Below are positions 35,373-47,490 of a stretch of DNA of 64,000 bases, in pieces. The DNA comes from Ensifer sp. WSM1721. GTDB lineage: Bacteria > Pseudomonadota > Alphaproteobacteria > Rhizobiales > Rhizobiaceae. The notes beneath the pieces are model-generated. The model was not told where the DNA came from. It saw nothing but the letters and a program-made list of their open reading frames with translations, and did not search any database. Location: contig NZ_CP165782.1 of NCBI RefSeq assembly GCF_000513895.2, positions 1,674,001 through 1,738,000 on the forward strand, read 5' to 3'. The stretch's first letter is position 1. Every line of letters begins with the position of its first letter. A program made the translations under genes and the position numbers.

Positions 35373-35927
35373 TTACCCGCATTCGCCGGGATGGACGATG
35401 CGGAAGCCGTCCGCTCGTGCTTCGCATGCATTCGGGAACGTCCTGAGGCGGCCGCCGCGCTGTCCGCAAACGGGAGCGAATTCGCGCGAACAGAACTGCT
35501 GCTGCGGCGGACGATCGTCGCCGCGCCGGCATTCGCCCGGCGCAACGACCCGGAAACCCTCGGCGCGCGCCACGCAGGCATTCGGGAACGTCTGCCTCCG
35601 CGCACCGCGCTCACCGCAGACCGGCGCGAACTCGCGCGTGCAGGTCTGCTCCGCCGGCGGCCGGAAATCGGCCCGGCACTCACCGCGGTGCACCACCCGG
35701 AAGCCATCGGCGCGGGCATGGCAGGCATTGGGGAATGTGCGCATGCGGTTGCCGCGTTCGGCACAGACCGGTGCGTATTCCATCGTGCACATTTGCAGAC
35801 CCGGCGGGCGGATGGGTCCGGGAACCGGGCGCGGCTCGTCGACGACGACGGTGCAGGCCGAAAGGAAGCCAACCGCCATTAGGACCACGGCGATCGGCCG
35901 TAGGATGAAGCGTTCGACAGACGACAC
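35373..35927 (-). CDS. Lipoprotein with three Kazal-type protease-inhibitor-like domains
   Basis: Predicted lipoprotein of 184 residues; the lipobox is GFLSACTVV near residue 25. Three near-identical Kazal-like repeats follow at about 47-83, 92-131 and 144-184, each of the form C-[TS]-x-E-[YF]-APVC-[AG] ... RTFPNAC-x-A-RA-[DE]-GFR-[VI]-V-x-GEC. Kazal domains inhibit serine proteases by a reactive-site loop, but the bacterial members are mostly untested. It is a single gene with its own terminator. Confidence 0.87.
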   Translation of the reverse strand: MSSVERFILRPIAVVLMAVGFLSACTVVVDEPRPVPGPIRPPGLQMCTMEYAPVCAERGNRMRTFPNACHARADGFRVVHRGECRADFRPPAEQTCTREFAPVCGERGARRQTFPNACVARAEGFRVVAPGECRRGDDRPPQQQFCSREFAPVCGQRGGRLRTFPNACEARADGFRIVHPGECG

Positions 35928-36126
35928 AGGAATCTCCCTTTCGGATCAACTCGGTGGTTCGGGTGCTGCAACCATTGCGAGCTCGCAAAACTCGCTCCTC
36001 CCGTCGCCGTATCTGAACTCGACTGCAACGGCACGTCAAGTGCCGCGAAATGACCGTTTCCACACAACCACGGATGGGATCGACGGTAGGCCGGGCATGC
36101 TCGGAAGGCGGGCATTGGCTGGATGA

Positions 36127-36160
36127 GAGAGGCCCGCATCCTTTCGAACGCGGGCCTCTC
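36127..36160. terminator. Hairpin after the Cache chemoreceptor gene
   Basis: Perfect 11-bp stem GAGAGGCCCGC/GCGGGCCTCTC with a 12-base loop, 37 bases past the stop of the minus-strand gene. No T-run follows; possible Rho-independent-like or structural end. Confidence 0.5.
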
Positions 36161-36196
36161 CAGCGATATTCTTGATCTTTGACCTTCTAGCGCGCT

Positions 36197-38011
36197 TCAG
36201 GCCGCTCTGCCGAAGGCTGCGGAACCAAGCGACTCCTGCAGCCGGAACTTTTCGAGCAGCAGCTTCAATTCACGGCTTTCCTGCGCCAGCGTCTGGCTCG
36301 CCGCCGTCGTCTCCTCGACCATGGCGGCATTCTGCTGCGTCATCTGGTCCATGCTGTTGACCGCGGTGTTAACCTCCTGCAGACCAGTCGCCTGTTCGCG
36401 GGAAGCGGTCGCAATCGAGGCAACCTGCTCGTTCACCCGATTGACCAGGGTCTCGATCTCCATCAGCGCGTCGCCCGTCGACCGAACGAGTTCGACACCC
36501 GCGCCGACCTCCTTGACCGACGTGCTGATCAGTTCCTTAATTTCCTTGGCAGCGCCCGCCGAACGTTGCGCGAGCTCCCGCACTTCCTGTGCGACGACGG
36601 CAAAGCCGCGGCCGGCTTCGCCGGCCCGCGCCGCCTCGACACCGGCGTTGAGGGCCAGCAGGTTGGTCTGGAAGGCAATCTCGTCGATGACACCGATGAT
36701 CTGGCTGATCCGGCTCGAAGATGCTTCGATCCGCCCCATGGCGTCGATGGCGTTGCGCACGATGCCGCCGGATTTAGCGGCACTCGCCTTCGTCTCGTTG
36801 ACCATGTCCCGCGCTTCATGGGCGCGATCCGAGGCGTGACGCACGGTCGAGGTGATCTCGTCCAAGGCCGCTGCGGTTTCTTCGAGTGCCGCCGCCTGCT
36901 GCTCGGTCCGGCGGGACAGGTTGTTCGCCGCCTCGGAGATGTCGCCGGCGCTGCCATGGACGATTTCGGTCGACTGGGAGATCGCGCCGATGACGTCGCG
37001 AAGCGCGGCGACGGCCGTGTTGAAGTCGTCCTTGAGCTTGGCGTATTCCGGCGCGATCCGCACGACCTCGGCGGTGAGGTCGCCGCTCGCCAGCCGTTCG
37101 AGGGCCATGCCGATCGTCTGCATCGCCTCGGACTGAACCTGCGCAGTCGCGCGCTGACGCTCTTCGTTGCCGCGCCGTTCGGCACTCAGGCGGTCCTGCT
37201 GCTCCGCCTCTCTCGAGCGGAGCTCAACTCGCTCCTTGACCGAGTCGCGCAGGACGACGAGCACCTTCGCCATCTGACCGATCTCGTCGCCGCGATCGGT
37301 TTCCGGGACGTCGGAGGAGAGGTCCTCGTCGGCGATGGCGCGCATCGAGACTTTCAGCTTTTCGACCGGCCGCACAACGCTCCGTACGATCGCGACCGCC
37401 GCCATGAGGATCGCCAGCGCTGCCGCAGCCAGAATGCCACCCATCTGCCAAGCGCGCTCGCGGAACATCGCGGCGAGGTCGTCCGCGTAGACGCCGGTGC
37501 CGACCACCCAGCCCCAGGGTTTGAAGCCCGCGACATGCGAATATTTCAGCACCGGCTCATCGGCGCCGGGCTTCGGCCAGTAGTAATCGACGAAGCCCTG
37601 CCCCTGGGCCTGAACCGTCTTCACGAATTCGACGAAGAGAAGCTTCCCGTGCGGATCCTTGTTCTGGGAAAGGTCCTTGCCGTCGAGCTCCGGCTTGATC
37701 GGATGCATGACCATCGTCGGGTGCATGTCGTTCACCCAGAAATAGCCGCTGTCCTGGTAGCGCATCGCCTCGATCGCTTCCAGGGCACGCTTCTGCGCTT
37801 CCTCGCGCGGCAGCGTTCCCGTCGTTTCTTGGGCGTGATAGGCCTTGAACACCGTGATCGCATTTTCGTTCATCGCCGAGAGCATCGCCTTGCGCTCGGC
37901 CACCAGCTTTTCCTGCGCCTGCACTAGGCCGAATGTCAGCGCCGCCGCCATGGTCAGCAGCGCAAAGGCCACAAGCGCGTAAAGACGCGCCGAAATCGGA
38001 AATCTCTTCAT
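36197..38011 (-). CDS. Methyl-accepting chemotaxis protein with single Cache domain
   Basis: Chemoreceptor of 604 residues. The first transmembrane segment is at about 10-30, and a single Cache (sCache_2) sensor runs to about 190 ([35 protein letters not shown]); a second membrane segment near 190, HAMP, and the signalling hairpin ([19 protein letters not shown]) follow. The Cache fold typically binds small organic acids. Compared with the chemoreceptor at 1320 it has a short periplasmic domain. The ligand is unknown. Confidence 0.94.
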   Translation of the reverse strand: MKRFPISARLYALVAFALLTMAAALTFGLVQAQEKLVAERKAMLSAMNENAITVFKAYHAQETTGTLPREEAQKRALEAIEAMRYQDSGYFWVNDMHPTMVMHPIKPELDGKDLSQNKDPHGKLLFVEFVKTVQAQGQGFVDYYWPKPGADEPVLKYSHVAGFKPWGWVVGTGVYADDLAAMFRERAWQMGGILAAAALAILMAAVAIVRSVVRPVEKLKVSMRAIADEDLSSDVPETDRGDEIGQMAKVLVVLRDSVKERVELRSREAEQQDRLSAERRGNEERQRATAQVQSEAMQTIGMALERLASGDLTAEVVRIAPEYAKLKDDFNTAVAALRDVIGAISQSTEIVHGSAGDISEAANNLSRRTEQQAAALEETAAALDEITSTVRHASDRAHEARDMVNETKASAAKSGGIVRNAIDAMGRIEASSSRISQIIGVIDEIAFQTNLLALNAGVEAARAGEAGRGFAVVAQEVRELAQRSAGAAKEIKELISTSVKEVGAGVELVRSTGDALMEIETLVNRVNEQVASIATASREQATGLQEVNTAVNSMDQMTQQNAAMVEETTAASQTLAQESRELKLLLEKFRLQESLGSAAFGRAA

Positions 38012-38223
38012 TCCCTGCCCCTCCTTTTCGAGGACTGCAGGATAGAGACGGGCATTTGCAAAGCTCCTAACAAACGACCGCTAGATTTCACAGTCACCAT
38101 TAACGATCGGGAAACCATAGGCGTGCCGCGCCTTGCGTCTTCAGCGCGGAATTGTCGCGATCGATCTTTTCTCGCAGGGCGCCGATGCGCTAAAGCTTGC
38201 CAAAGCAAGAAGGAGACGGCCGC

Positions 38224-38613
38224 ATGCCTGCAGTGACCAAGCCGAACGGCGAACTGACCTTGCGCACGCTCGCCATGCCCGGCGATGCCAATGCCGCCGG
38301 CGACATCTTCGGCGGCTGGGTCATGGCGCAGATGGACCTTTCCTGCGGCATCCGGGCCGCGGAGCGGGCCAGAGGTCGCGTCGTGACGGCCGCCGTCAAG
38401 GAGATGGCTTTCGCGCTGCCGGTGAAGATCGGCGACACGCTTTGCATCTATACCGACATCGTCAAGGTCGGACGCACCTCGATGACGCTCAAGGTGGAAG
38501 CCTGGGCGCAGCGTTACCTTTCGCATGTGATGGAGAAGGTTACGGACGCCGTTTTCGTGATGGTGGCGCTCGACTCGACCGGCAAACCGACACCGGTGCC
38601 CGAGGAGGAATAG
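38224..38613 (+). CDS. Acyl-CoA thioesterase (YciA-type hotdog)
   Basis: Cytosolic acyl-CoA hydrolase of 129 residues. The hotdog block PGDANAAGDIFGGWVMAQMD with the catalytic Asp, then VGDTLCIY-like spacing, fits YciA. AGGAGA seven bases upstream sets the ATG at 38224; an ATG at 38197 is weaker. It is followed after ten bases by a membrane protein gene. Confidence 0.88.
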   Translation: MPAVTKPNGELTLRTLAMPGDANAAGDIFGGWVMAQMDLSCGIRAAERARGRVVTAAVKEMAFALPVKIGDTLCIYTDIVKVGRTSMTLKVEAWAQRYLSHVMEKVTDAVFVMVALDSTGKPTPVPEEE

Positions 38614-38623
38614 GAACCACCTC

Positions 38624-39214
38624 ATGGACGCGTCCCAGCCCGATCCGGCGGTCTTTTCGCATATCCGCGTCGTCATGGGCATGGTGATCAGCCTCAGTCT
38701 CGCGCGGCTCCTGAGCGGCGTGGCGCTCTTCGTCCAGCATCCGGGGAAAACGAAGGTCTACTGGATCCATCTCGGATGGGTCCTGTTCATGTTCATCTTC
38801 CTCGTCCATTTCTGGTGGTGGGAGTACCACCTGCATTCGCTCGCCGTCATCGACGTCAGCGTCTACCTCTTCGTCATCCTCTATTGCTGCGTCTTCTTTT
38901 TTCTCTGCGTGCTACTCTTTCCGACATCTCTCGATGAATACAGCGGCTACGAGCATTACTTCATGTCGCGGCGCGCCTGGTTCTTCGGCTTCCTGGCGCT
39001 CGCCTTCGCCGTCGACATCGTCGACACGGCCCTGAAGGGAAGGGCTTATTTCCAGTCCTTCGGCATCGAATACCCGCTGCGCAACGCCGCCTATATCGCG
39101 CTCTGCACGGTGGCAGCCGTGACGCCGAACCGGCGCTTTCATGCCGTTTTTCTTATTGGCGCCATCCTCTATCAACTCGCCTGGATGTACCGCGCCTTCG
39201 ATCTGCTCGACTAA
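38624..39214 (+). CDS. Hypothetical multi-span membrane protein
   Basis: Unrecognised protein of 196 residues with about six hydrophobic segments (first HIRVVMGMVISLSLARLLSG; then VLFMFIFLVHFWWWEYH; a Phe/Cys-rich stretch near 80-100). It may be co-transcribed with the thioesterase. I assign no function. Confidence 0.75.
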   Translation: MDASQPDPAVFSHIRVVMGMVISLSLARLLSGVALFVQHPGKTKVYWIHLGWVLFMFIFLVHFWWWEYHLHSLAVIDVSVYLFVILYCCVFFFLCVLLFPTSLDEYSGYEHYFMSRRAWFFGFLALAFAVDIVDTALKGRAYFQSFGIEYPLRNAAYIALCTVAAVTPNRRFHAVFLIGAILYQLAWMYRAFDLLD

Positions 39215-39244
39215 CCGAAGGATGAGGACCGGTCGTGGCCGCCC

Positions 39245-39598
39245 TCACCCCTTGAAGATGAACGACGCCCCGGCCGCGATCAGCGCGAAGCCGACGAGCT
39301 GGTGCCAGCCGATCGGCTCCTTCAGCCAAAAGATCGAGAAGAGGACGAAGATGGCGAGCGTGATCACCTCCTGCATCGTCTTCAATTGCGCCGCCGAATA
39401 GACCGAATGGCCGATGCGGTTGGCCGGCACGGCCAGCCAATACTCGAAGAAGGCGATGCCCCAGCTCGCGACGATGACGATATAGAGGGGCGAAGAGGTG
39501 AACTTCAGGTGCCCGTACCAGGCGAAGGTCATGAAGATGTTGGAGAGGAGCAGCAACAGGACCGGCCAGATGTAGGCGGGATTGATGGCGAAGGGCAT
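39245..39598 (-). CDS. DMT-superfamily small membrane protein (DUF486)
   Basis: 117 residues with four hydrophobic segments (AYIWPVLLLLLSNIFMTFAW, ITLAIFVLFSIFWLKEP). The block FEYWLAVPANRIGH is typical of DUF486. Start at 39598, behind CGAGG. The longer frame to 39685 is unlikely. Function unknown. Confidence 0.85.
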   Translation of the reverse strand: MPFAINPAYIWPVLLLLLSNIFMTFAWYGHLKFTSSPLYIVIVASWGIAFFEYWLAVPANRIGHSVYSAAQLKTMQEVITLAIFVLFSIFWLKEPIGWHQLVGFALIAAGASFIFKG

Positions 39599-39789
39599 GA
39601 AAACCTCGGGAGGAAGCGAATCATCGTTGACGACGATGCCGAGCGGAAAGGCCGCCCGCAAGAGACTTACCCGTCCACCCGACATTCCTCATTTCTGTGA
39701 TGAGCACGGGGATGAAGGAACGCAGGCAACTTCCGCTCGAAAGACAGCGCTTTTCGGAACCGCCCTCGCTTGACGTTCCCGTCTTGACA

Positions 39790-39813
39790 GCACTAGGACG
39801 ATCGTCCTAGTGC
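39790..39813. promoter_or_regulatory. TetR operator: 24-bp perfect palindrome over the promoter
   Basis: GCACTAGGACGA/TCGTCCTAGTGC directly follows TTGACA (39784-39789), a good -35 element, and lies 29 bases before the tetR-family ATG. This is the classic form of an autorepressor site. Confidence 0.8.
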
Positions 39814-39842
39814 TTATGTGTCAAACAGGGCGTTGAGGGAAA

Positions 39843-40424
39843 ATGCCAGCACAGTCAACCCGTGACCAGATTGTCGAAGAGGCGGATGCCCTCTTCTACG
39901 AGAGCGGATTCGAGGCCACGTCCTTTGCGGACATCGCCGCAGCCGTGGGCATATCGCGCGGGAATTTCTATCACCACTTCAAGACCAAGGACGACATACT
40001 CGAAGCCGTGATTGCCCGGCGAATGGAGCGGACACGCGCGATGCTCGACGGCTGGCAGGCCGAGCGCGAAGGTCCGCGCGAGCGCATCCTGTCCTTCATT
40101 CATATGCTGATCGCCAACCGAACCCAGATCATGGATTCCGGCTGCCCGGTCGGAACGCTTTGCTCTGAACTCGCCAAACTGGACCACGCCGCGCAGGGCC
40201 GCGCGACCGAAATCTTCGGCCTCTTCCGTGATTGGCTCGCCGAACAGATGCGTGCCCTTGGTGCCGTTGATCGGGCAGAGATGCTGGCGCTGCATCTTCT
40301 GGCCTGGTCGCAGGGGGTGACGGCGATGGCGACCGCCTTCAAGGATGAGGCATTCATCCGCAACGAAGTGGCCGGGATCGAACATTGGCTAGCGTCCCTG
40401 CCGGACTTTTCGCAATCCACTTGA
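39843..40424 (+). CDS. TetR-family transcriptional regulator
   Basis: Repressor of 193 residues. The helix-turn-helix ADIAAAVGISRGNFYHHF is at about 28-47, with a ligand domain after it. A perfect palindrome overlaps the promoter, so autoregulation is likely. It precedes a YciI-type gene by 13 bases, which is probably in the same transcript. The inducer is unknown. Confidence 0.92.
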   Translation: MPAQSTRDQIVEEADALFYESGFEATSFADIAAAVGISRGNFYHHFKTKDDILEAVIARRMERTRAMLDGWQAEREGPRERILSFIHMLIANRTQIMDSGCPVGTLCSELAKLDHAAQGRATEIFGLFRDWLAEQMRALGAVDRAEMLALHLLAWSQGVTAMATAFKDEAFIRNEVAGIEHWLASLPDFSQST

Positions 40425-40437
40425 TCAAGGAGCACCG

Positions 40438-40731
40438 ATGTTCGTCACTTTCCTGAGATTCGCAGAAAACCGTATGGCCGCGTCGGAATTCATGGCAGCG
40501 CATAACGCCTGGATCGCGCAGGGCTTCGCCGATGGCGTGTTCCTCTGCGTCGGCTCGCTTCAGCCCGCCGCAGGCGGCGCGATTCTCGCTCATGGGGAAA
40601 GTCGTGATGCGCACGATGCGCGTATCGCCGCCGATCCCTTCGTCGTGCAGGGGATCGTGACCGCCGAGACTTACGAAGTCGATCCAAAGCGCACCGTTTC
40701 CGCCCTCGATTTCGTGAAGGCGGCGGCATGA
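40438..40731 (+). CDS. YciI-like protein
   Basis: Small protein of 97 residues with the YciI/DGPF fold pattern (MFVTFLRFAENRMAASEFM, ADPFVVQGIVTAETYEV). AAGGAG lies before the ATG. In the same transcript as the TetR gene, so it is probably its target. Members may be hydrolases or dehydrochlorinases; unknown here. The 40732-40967 gap that follows holds nothing I recognise. Confidence 0.82.
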   Translation: MFVTFLRFAENRMAASEFMAAHNAWIAQGFADGVFLCVGSLQPAAGGAILAHGESRDAHDARIAADPFVVQGIVTAETYEVDPKRTVSALDFVKAAA

Positions 40732-40967
40732 GCGCGACGATTGTTCCCGGCCCGGACAGCCGCCCTCGTTGTCGCTGGTGCGCCGCCGTGATCCTTACCA
40801 CCATCCAACTCGCAAGATGAGGCTAGCGACCGTCGAACGTCTCAGCGCCAAGGGTTATCGCGGCCCATAACAGGATGCAGTAGGGTTTCCGAAAACCAAA
40901 CTCACCGTTTCCCTTTTGTACTCATTCCCCCTTCACATTCGGGCTGACTCTGTCCATATTCCCCGCC

Positions 40968-43928
<2,961 letters not shown>

Positions 43929-43987
43929 TGGGCACGGCCGCAAGCGCGCGCCACCCTGTCGGAAGAGCGCGCGCATCGGCGGCTTGC

Positions 43988-45316
43988 TTACGTTCCCGGT
44001 CTAGGCTGGATCGGCTCCCATATGCTTACACGGCGCGTCTCGGGCATCAGCAATAGGCCCAGCACGAAGCACACGGCAGGAACCACGATCGGATAGATCA
44101 GTGCGTAGCCGATACTTCCGGTCGCCGCGAAGCCTGCCGAGGTGACAAACGGCACCAACCCGCCGCCCCAACCATTGCCGATGTGATACGGCACCGATAC
44201 GGACGTGTACCGTATCCGGCCGGGGAAGTATTCCGCCAGGAAGGCACCGACGGGCCCATAGACCATCCCGACATAGCAGACGAGGATGAAGATGATGAAG
44301 ATCGCTACCGGATAGTTGATATTGTCGGGCTGCGTGACCGTTCCGAGCCACAGATAAAGCGGATAGTAGGTGACCGCCGCCAGCAACATGCCTCCGAGGA
44401 TCACCGGCTTGCGGCCGATGATGTCGGACAGCCACCCGAAGAAGATCAAGCTCGGCGTGGCAATGAGCAGGGCGGCTCCCACGATATAAGCCGAGGTCAG
44501 AGCGTCCACCTTGGAAACCTGCTGCAGGAAGTACAACGCCCAGAACTGACCACTGTACCAGACCACGCCCTGCCCGATCAGCACGATTGTGGCAATTCCA
44601 ACATACTTGATGTTGGAGCTGAGGAAGGCCTCCCTCCACGGATTTTGGGTCATCTGCCCCCTGGCCTTTATCTCCTGAAAGATCGGTGTCTCCTGGAGTT
44701 GGAGCCGGATGTAGATAGCGATGCCCACTAGGAGGAAGGACACCAGGAACGGCACGCGCCACGCCCACGCGTCGAAAGCTTCATTGCCGAAATAGGTGCG
44801 CGTCGCGATGATCACCGCCAGCGACACCACGATCCCGAGCGTCGGAGAGGTCTGAAGCCAGCCGGTGTAGTAGCCGCGGCGTTCATCGGGGACATGCTCG
44901 GCGACGTAGGTAATGGCGCCGCCATACTCGCCGCCCAGGCACAAGCCCTGGATCATCCGCAAGCCGAAGAGAAGGAACGCAGCGGTCAGACCGATCGACT
45001 GGTAGGTCGGGATCAGGCCGATCGCGCCGGTGCCCAGCCCCATTCCGCTGAGCGTTAGGAGGAACGTATATTTGCGGCCGACCCGGTCGCCCATCCAGCC
45101 GAAGAGGAATGCTCCCAGTGGACGGATCAGGAATCCTGCCGTGAACAGCGCGATTGTACTCAGCAGAGCTGCGACCGGATTTGATTGTTCAAAGAACTTG
45201 ACCGAGAGAACTGCGGCCAAGCTTCCAAAAATATAGAAGTCATACCATTCGATGATGTTTCCGACCGACGCGGCAACGATCACGCGGCGGAAATCCGTCG
45301 GGACTTGAACAGGCAT
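43988..45316 (-). CDS. MFS transporter, metabolite:H+ symporter family
   Basis: Inner-membrane carrier of 442 residues with twelve hydrophobic segments. The signature GWMGDRVGRKYTFLLTL between helices 2 and 3 and ASVGNIIEWYDFYIFG at the start fit the proline/betaine, shikimate and alpha-ketoglutarate group. The substrate is not fixed. Start ATG at 45316; GGAGG precedes it. Confidence 0.9.
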   Translation of the reverse strand: MPVQVPTDFRRVIVAASVGNIIEWYDFYIFGSLAAVLSVKFFEQSNPVAALLSTIALFTAGFLIRPLGAFLFGWMGDRVGRKYTFLLTLSGMGLGTGAIGLIPTYQSIGLTAAFLLFGLRMIQGLCLGGEYGGAITYVAEHVPDERRGYYTGWLQTSPTLGIVVSLAVIIATRTYFGNEAFDAWAWRVPFLVSFLLVGIAIYIRLQLQETPIFQEIKARGQMTQNPWREAFLSSNIKYVGIATIVLIGQGVVWYSGQFWALYFLQQVSKVDALTSAYIVGAALLIATPSLIFFGWLSDIIGRKPVILGGMLLAAVTYYPLYLWLGTVTQPDNINYPVAIFIIFILVCYVGMVYGPVGAFLAEYFPGRIRYTSVSVPYHIGNGWGGGLVPFVTSAGFAATGSIGYALIYPIVVPAVCFVLGLLLMPETRRVSIWEPIQPRPGT

Positions 45317-45878
45317 GTTGCTTCCTCCCGTTTCAAGGACATGGTTCCCGGAACTTTCAGGATCTTAACACACAACTAGTCTAATCAAAAAACAAGCTTT
45401 GCTCGGGGAAGTTATGTGCACTGAAGTAGCGGCTTGTCGCTCAATTCAGAGCCGACATTGTGGAGTTTTACTACGTCAATAGAACGCAATATCGGATCTG
45501 CAAAGGAATGCCGCGAGCCTTTGCCCAGTGCAAATTTCCCTAAGCGAGTTCTGCCTCTCCTTCAGCGCGTTCTGCCCCAGCGATCGACCAATCGCAGAAG
45601 ACCTCAAGCTGGGCAGCAAGGACGGGCCAAGCCCAATCTCCACACTTGTGGGCCTTGGGGATGTCCGGCAGGACAGCGGCGGGTAACCCCACCTCGACTG
45701 CCGGCTAGTTCCAGGTCGAATGCGGTAGGCAGAAAGGTATCGGCCAGATTACAGGCGAGTAAGTAGCGCGATCGCGACAATACAACGTTTGCCTGCGATG
45801 GCCGGCTTTTCACCGAAATGTTAGGTTTTTGGGCGCACCGCTGCAGTTCGGCAAAGGAGACGCATGAACAAGGCAAGC
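45317..45878. other. 562-base gap without a supported gene
   Basis: No frame here has a convincing start, coding bias and homologous look together. The sequence is lower in GC than its neighbours in the 45340-45500 part. The open frame at 45434-45766 is not supported. Promoters for the MFS gene may lie here. Confidence 0.6.
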
Positions 45879-46466
45879 CTACTCCGCCGCGCGCGCCTCT
45901 ACCTCCAGCGGCTCCATCTCGTACGAATAACCCTCGAGCATCTGATACGCCTCCTCGATCGCCTCGATCTGCGCCTCGGCATTCTTGATCGCGTCGCTGA
46001 TCGACTGGCTGCGGGCGCGCAGCATCGAGCCGAGCACGTCCGTCTCCGGCCGCCGGCCGAGGCGGTCGAGGTGTTTGCGGACGCGGGAGCGGTGGCGTTC
46101 CAGTTCGAGGATGTGGAAGCGGGTTTTGACGATGTCGTCGGAGAGTTTTCGCCTCATCGCCGCGACAGGGTCGAAGCTGCCGGGCTCGCGCAGGTCGAGA
46201 ATGAAGTCGTTGACGAGCGTCTCCAGCATCATCAGGCCTTTGAGCTGTTTGGGATCGACGAGTTGCGGGTCGTAGCCGGTGTCGTCATAGACCTTGCGGC
46301 GCACCGGGTCCTTCAGGAGGTCGTAGGCCGCCTGCAGCTTTCCGAACTCTTCCGCGTCGCCGCCGCGGTCGGGGTGCGCGGTCTTCACTGCGCGGCGGTA
46401 GGCCGTGCGGATTGCCCGCTCGTCGGCGTCGCGCTCAATTCCAAGGAGGGCATAGGGATCGATCAC
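45879..46466 (-). CDS. J-domain (DnaJ-type) protein
   Basis: 195 residues with an N-terminal J domain (MIDPYALLGIERDADERAIR, then HPDRGGD) bearing the HPD that stimulates DnaK. There is no Gly/Phe or zinc-finger region, so it is a type III J protein; the C-terminal half is helical and unrecognised. Partner unknown. Confidence 0.87.
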   Translation of the reverse strand: MIDPYALLGIERDADERAIRTAYRRAVKTAHPDRGGDAEEFGKLQAAYDLLKDPVRRKVYDDTGYDPQLVDPKQLKGLMMLETLVNDFILDLREPGSFDPVAAMRRKLSDDIVKTRFHILELERHRSRVRKHLDRLGRRPETDVLGSMLRARSQSISDAIKNAEAQIEAIEEAYQMLEGYSYEMEPLEVEARAAE

Positions 46467-46990
46467 GCCGGCACCCGTTCTTCGTCAAATATTCGTCTCG
46501 GTCCAGACCTACCGGTTTGCCGCGTGAGCAGCAAGCCTGTGTCGACAGGAAGGAGCGCGCCACGCTCATCTCAGCGTCGGGACGAAAATGTGTTCGAAAC
46601 GAGGCAATCCACGCCATTTGTCGGCCGCAGGCGCTTCGCCGGACGGCGCCAACAGCCGCCGCCGCAATGCGTTGCAGCGTTCTGCCGTCAGTAGAACTCT
46701 TCCCTTGCCTTTTCCCCGAAATGCTGTCACTCCTACCACCGTTCGGGCGTTTTCAATCCCGGAGACTGGACTTTCGTTTGAGCCCGGCTTGGCGCCGGGA
46801 CAGCCGCAAGCGGCATCGTTGACGTCTTTTCCCCGATATTCGTGACCACTCGACGCCTTTCAGCATTTTGCTGAAGACGACAGGTTCGTTTCCCTTCGGG
46901 GGCACGAACACACTACCTAAAGCAGCCGAAGCGTGATACTGAAGCGCGAGGTTGCGGCAAATGACAGACTGAAGGAAAAGGACTTCTTCC
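46467..46990. other. 524-base gap and cold-shock gene leader
   Basis: Holds the promoter and probably a long 5' leader of the cold-shock gene; I see no supported gene or tRNA. Long structured leaders are usual for CspA-type genes. Confidence 0.5.
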
Positions 46991-47203
46991 ATGGCCACCA
47001 AGGGCATCGTAAAATTCTTCAACCAAGACAAGGGCTTTGGTTTCATCACGCCGGACGGCGGCGCGAAGGACGTTTTCGTCCACATTTCGGCCGTTCAGGC
47101 AGCCGGCCTCACCACCCTGAAGGACGGCCAGCAGGTCAGCTTCGACACCGAGCCGGACCGCATGGGCAAGGGCCCGAAGGCCGTCAACCTCCAGGCAATC
47201 TAA
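46991..47203 (+). CDS. Cold-shock protein, CspA family
   Basis: 70 residues, one cold-shock domain. Both RNA-binding motifs are intact: KGFGFI and VFVHISA. It binds single-stranded RNA as a chaperone. AAGGAAAAGGA precedes the ATG, and a terminator follows at 47232. Confidence 0.95.
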   Translation: MATKGIVKFFNQDKGFGFITPDGGAKDVFVHISAVQAAGLTTLKDGQQVSFDTEPDRMGKGPKAVNLQAI

Positions 47204-47231
47204 GCCGGACGTTAGACGCAGGATTTGAAGG

Positions 47232-47259
47232 ACGGCGCTTCGCAAGAGGCGCCGTTTTT
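47232..47259 (+). terminator. Rho-independent terminator of the cold-shock gene
   Basis: Stem ACGGCGC/GCGCCGT around a ten-base loop, followed by five T. Confidence 0.88.
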
Positions 47260-47316
47260 GTGGCGCGTGGTTGCCAAACGCCACGCGGTCTCCTCAATCC
47301 AGGCTTCCCCCTGCTC

Positions 47317-47463
47317 CCTCATTCCTGTGCTCGTCACAGGAATCCAGCGCGCCCAAGTCCTTGGGCGCGGAGATAATTCTTGGAAGCCTTCACACCTGGA
47401 TCGGAGTCATTCACAGCGCCGACGCGCTGTTGCTCGATTCCTGTGACGAGCACAGGAATGAGG
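47317..47463. repeat. MITE-like element with 27-bp perfect inverted ends
   Basis: Left end 47317-47343 (CCTCATTCCTGTGCTCGTCA ...) and right end 47437-47463 are perfect inverted copies over 27 bases, each itself a small palindrome (ATTCCTGTG/CACAGGAAT). The 93-base middle has no gene. A diverged relative of the end stands near 39683-39712. It lies between the cold-shock and dusA 3' ends. Confidence 0.75.
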
Positions 47464-47490
47464 GAAGCAGCGGCAGGGAGCCGCCGCCCC

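Noticed and set aside
45434..45766. 110-codon plus frame in the 45.3-45.9 kb gap
   Set aside because: No similarity, no ribosome binding site and odd composition; left as unassigned space.
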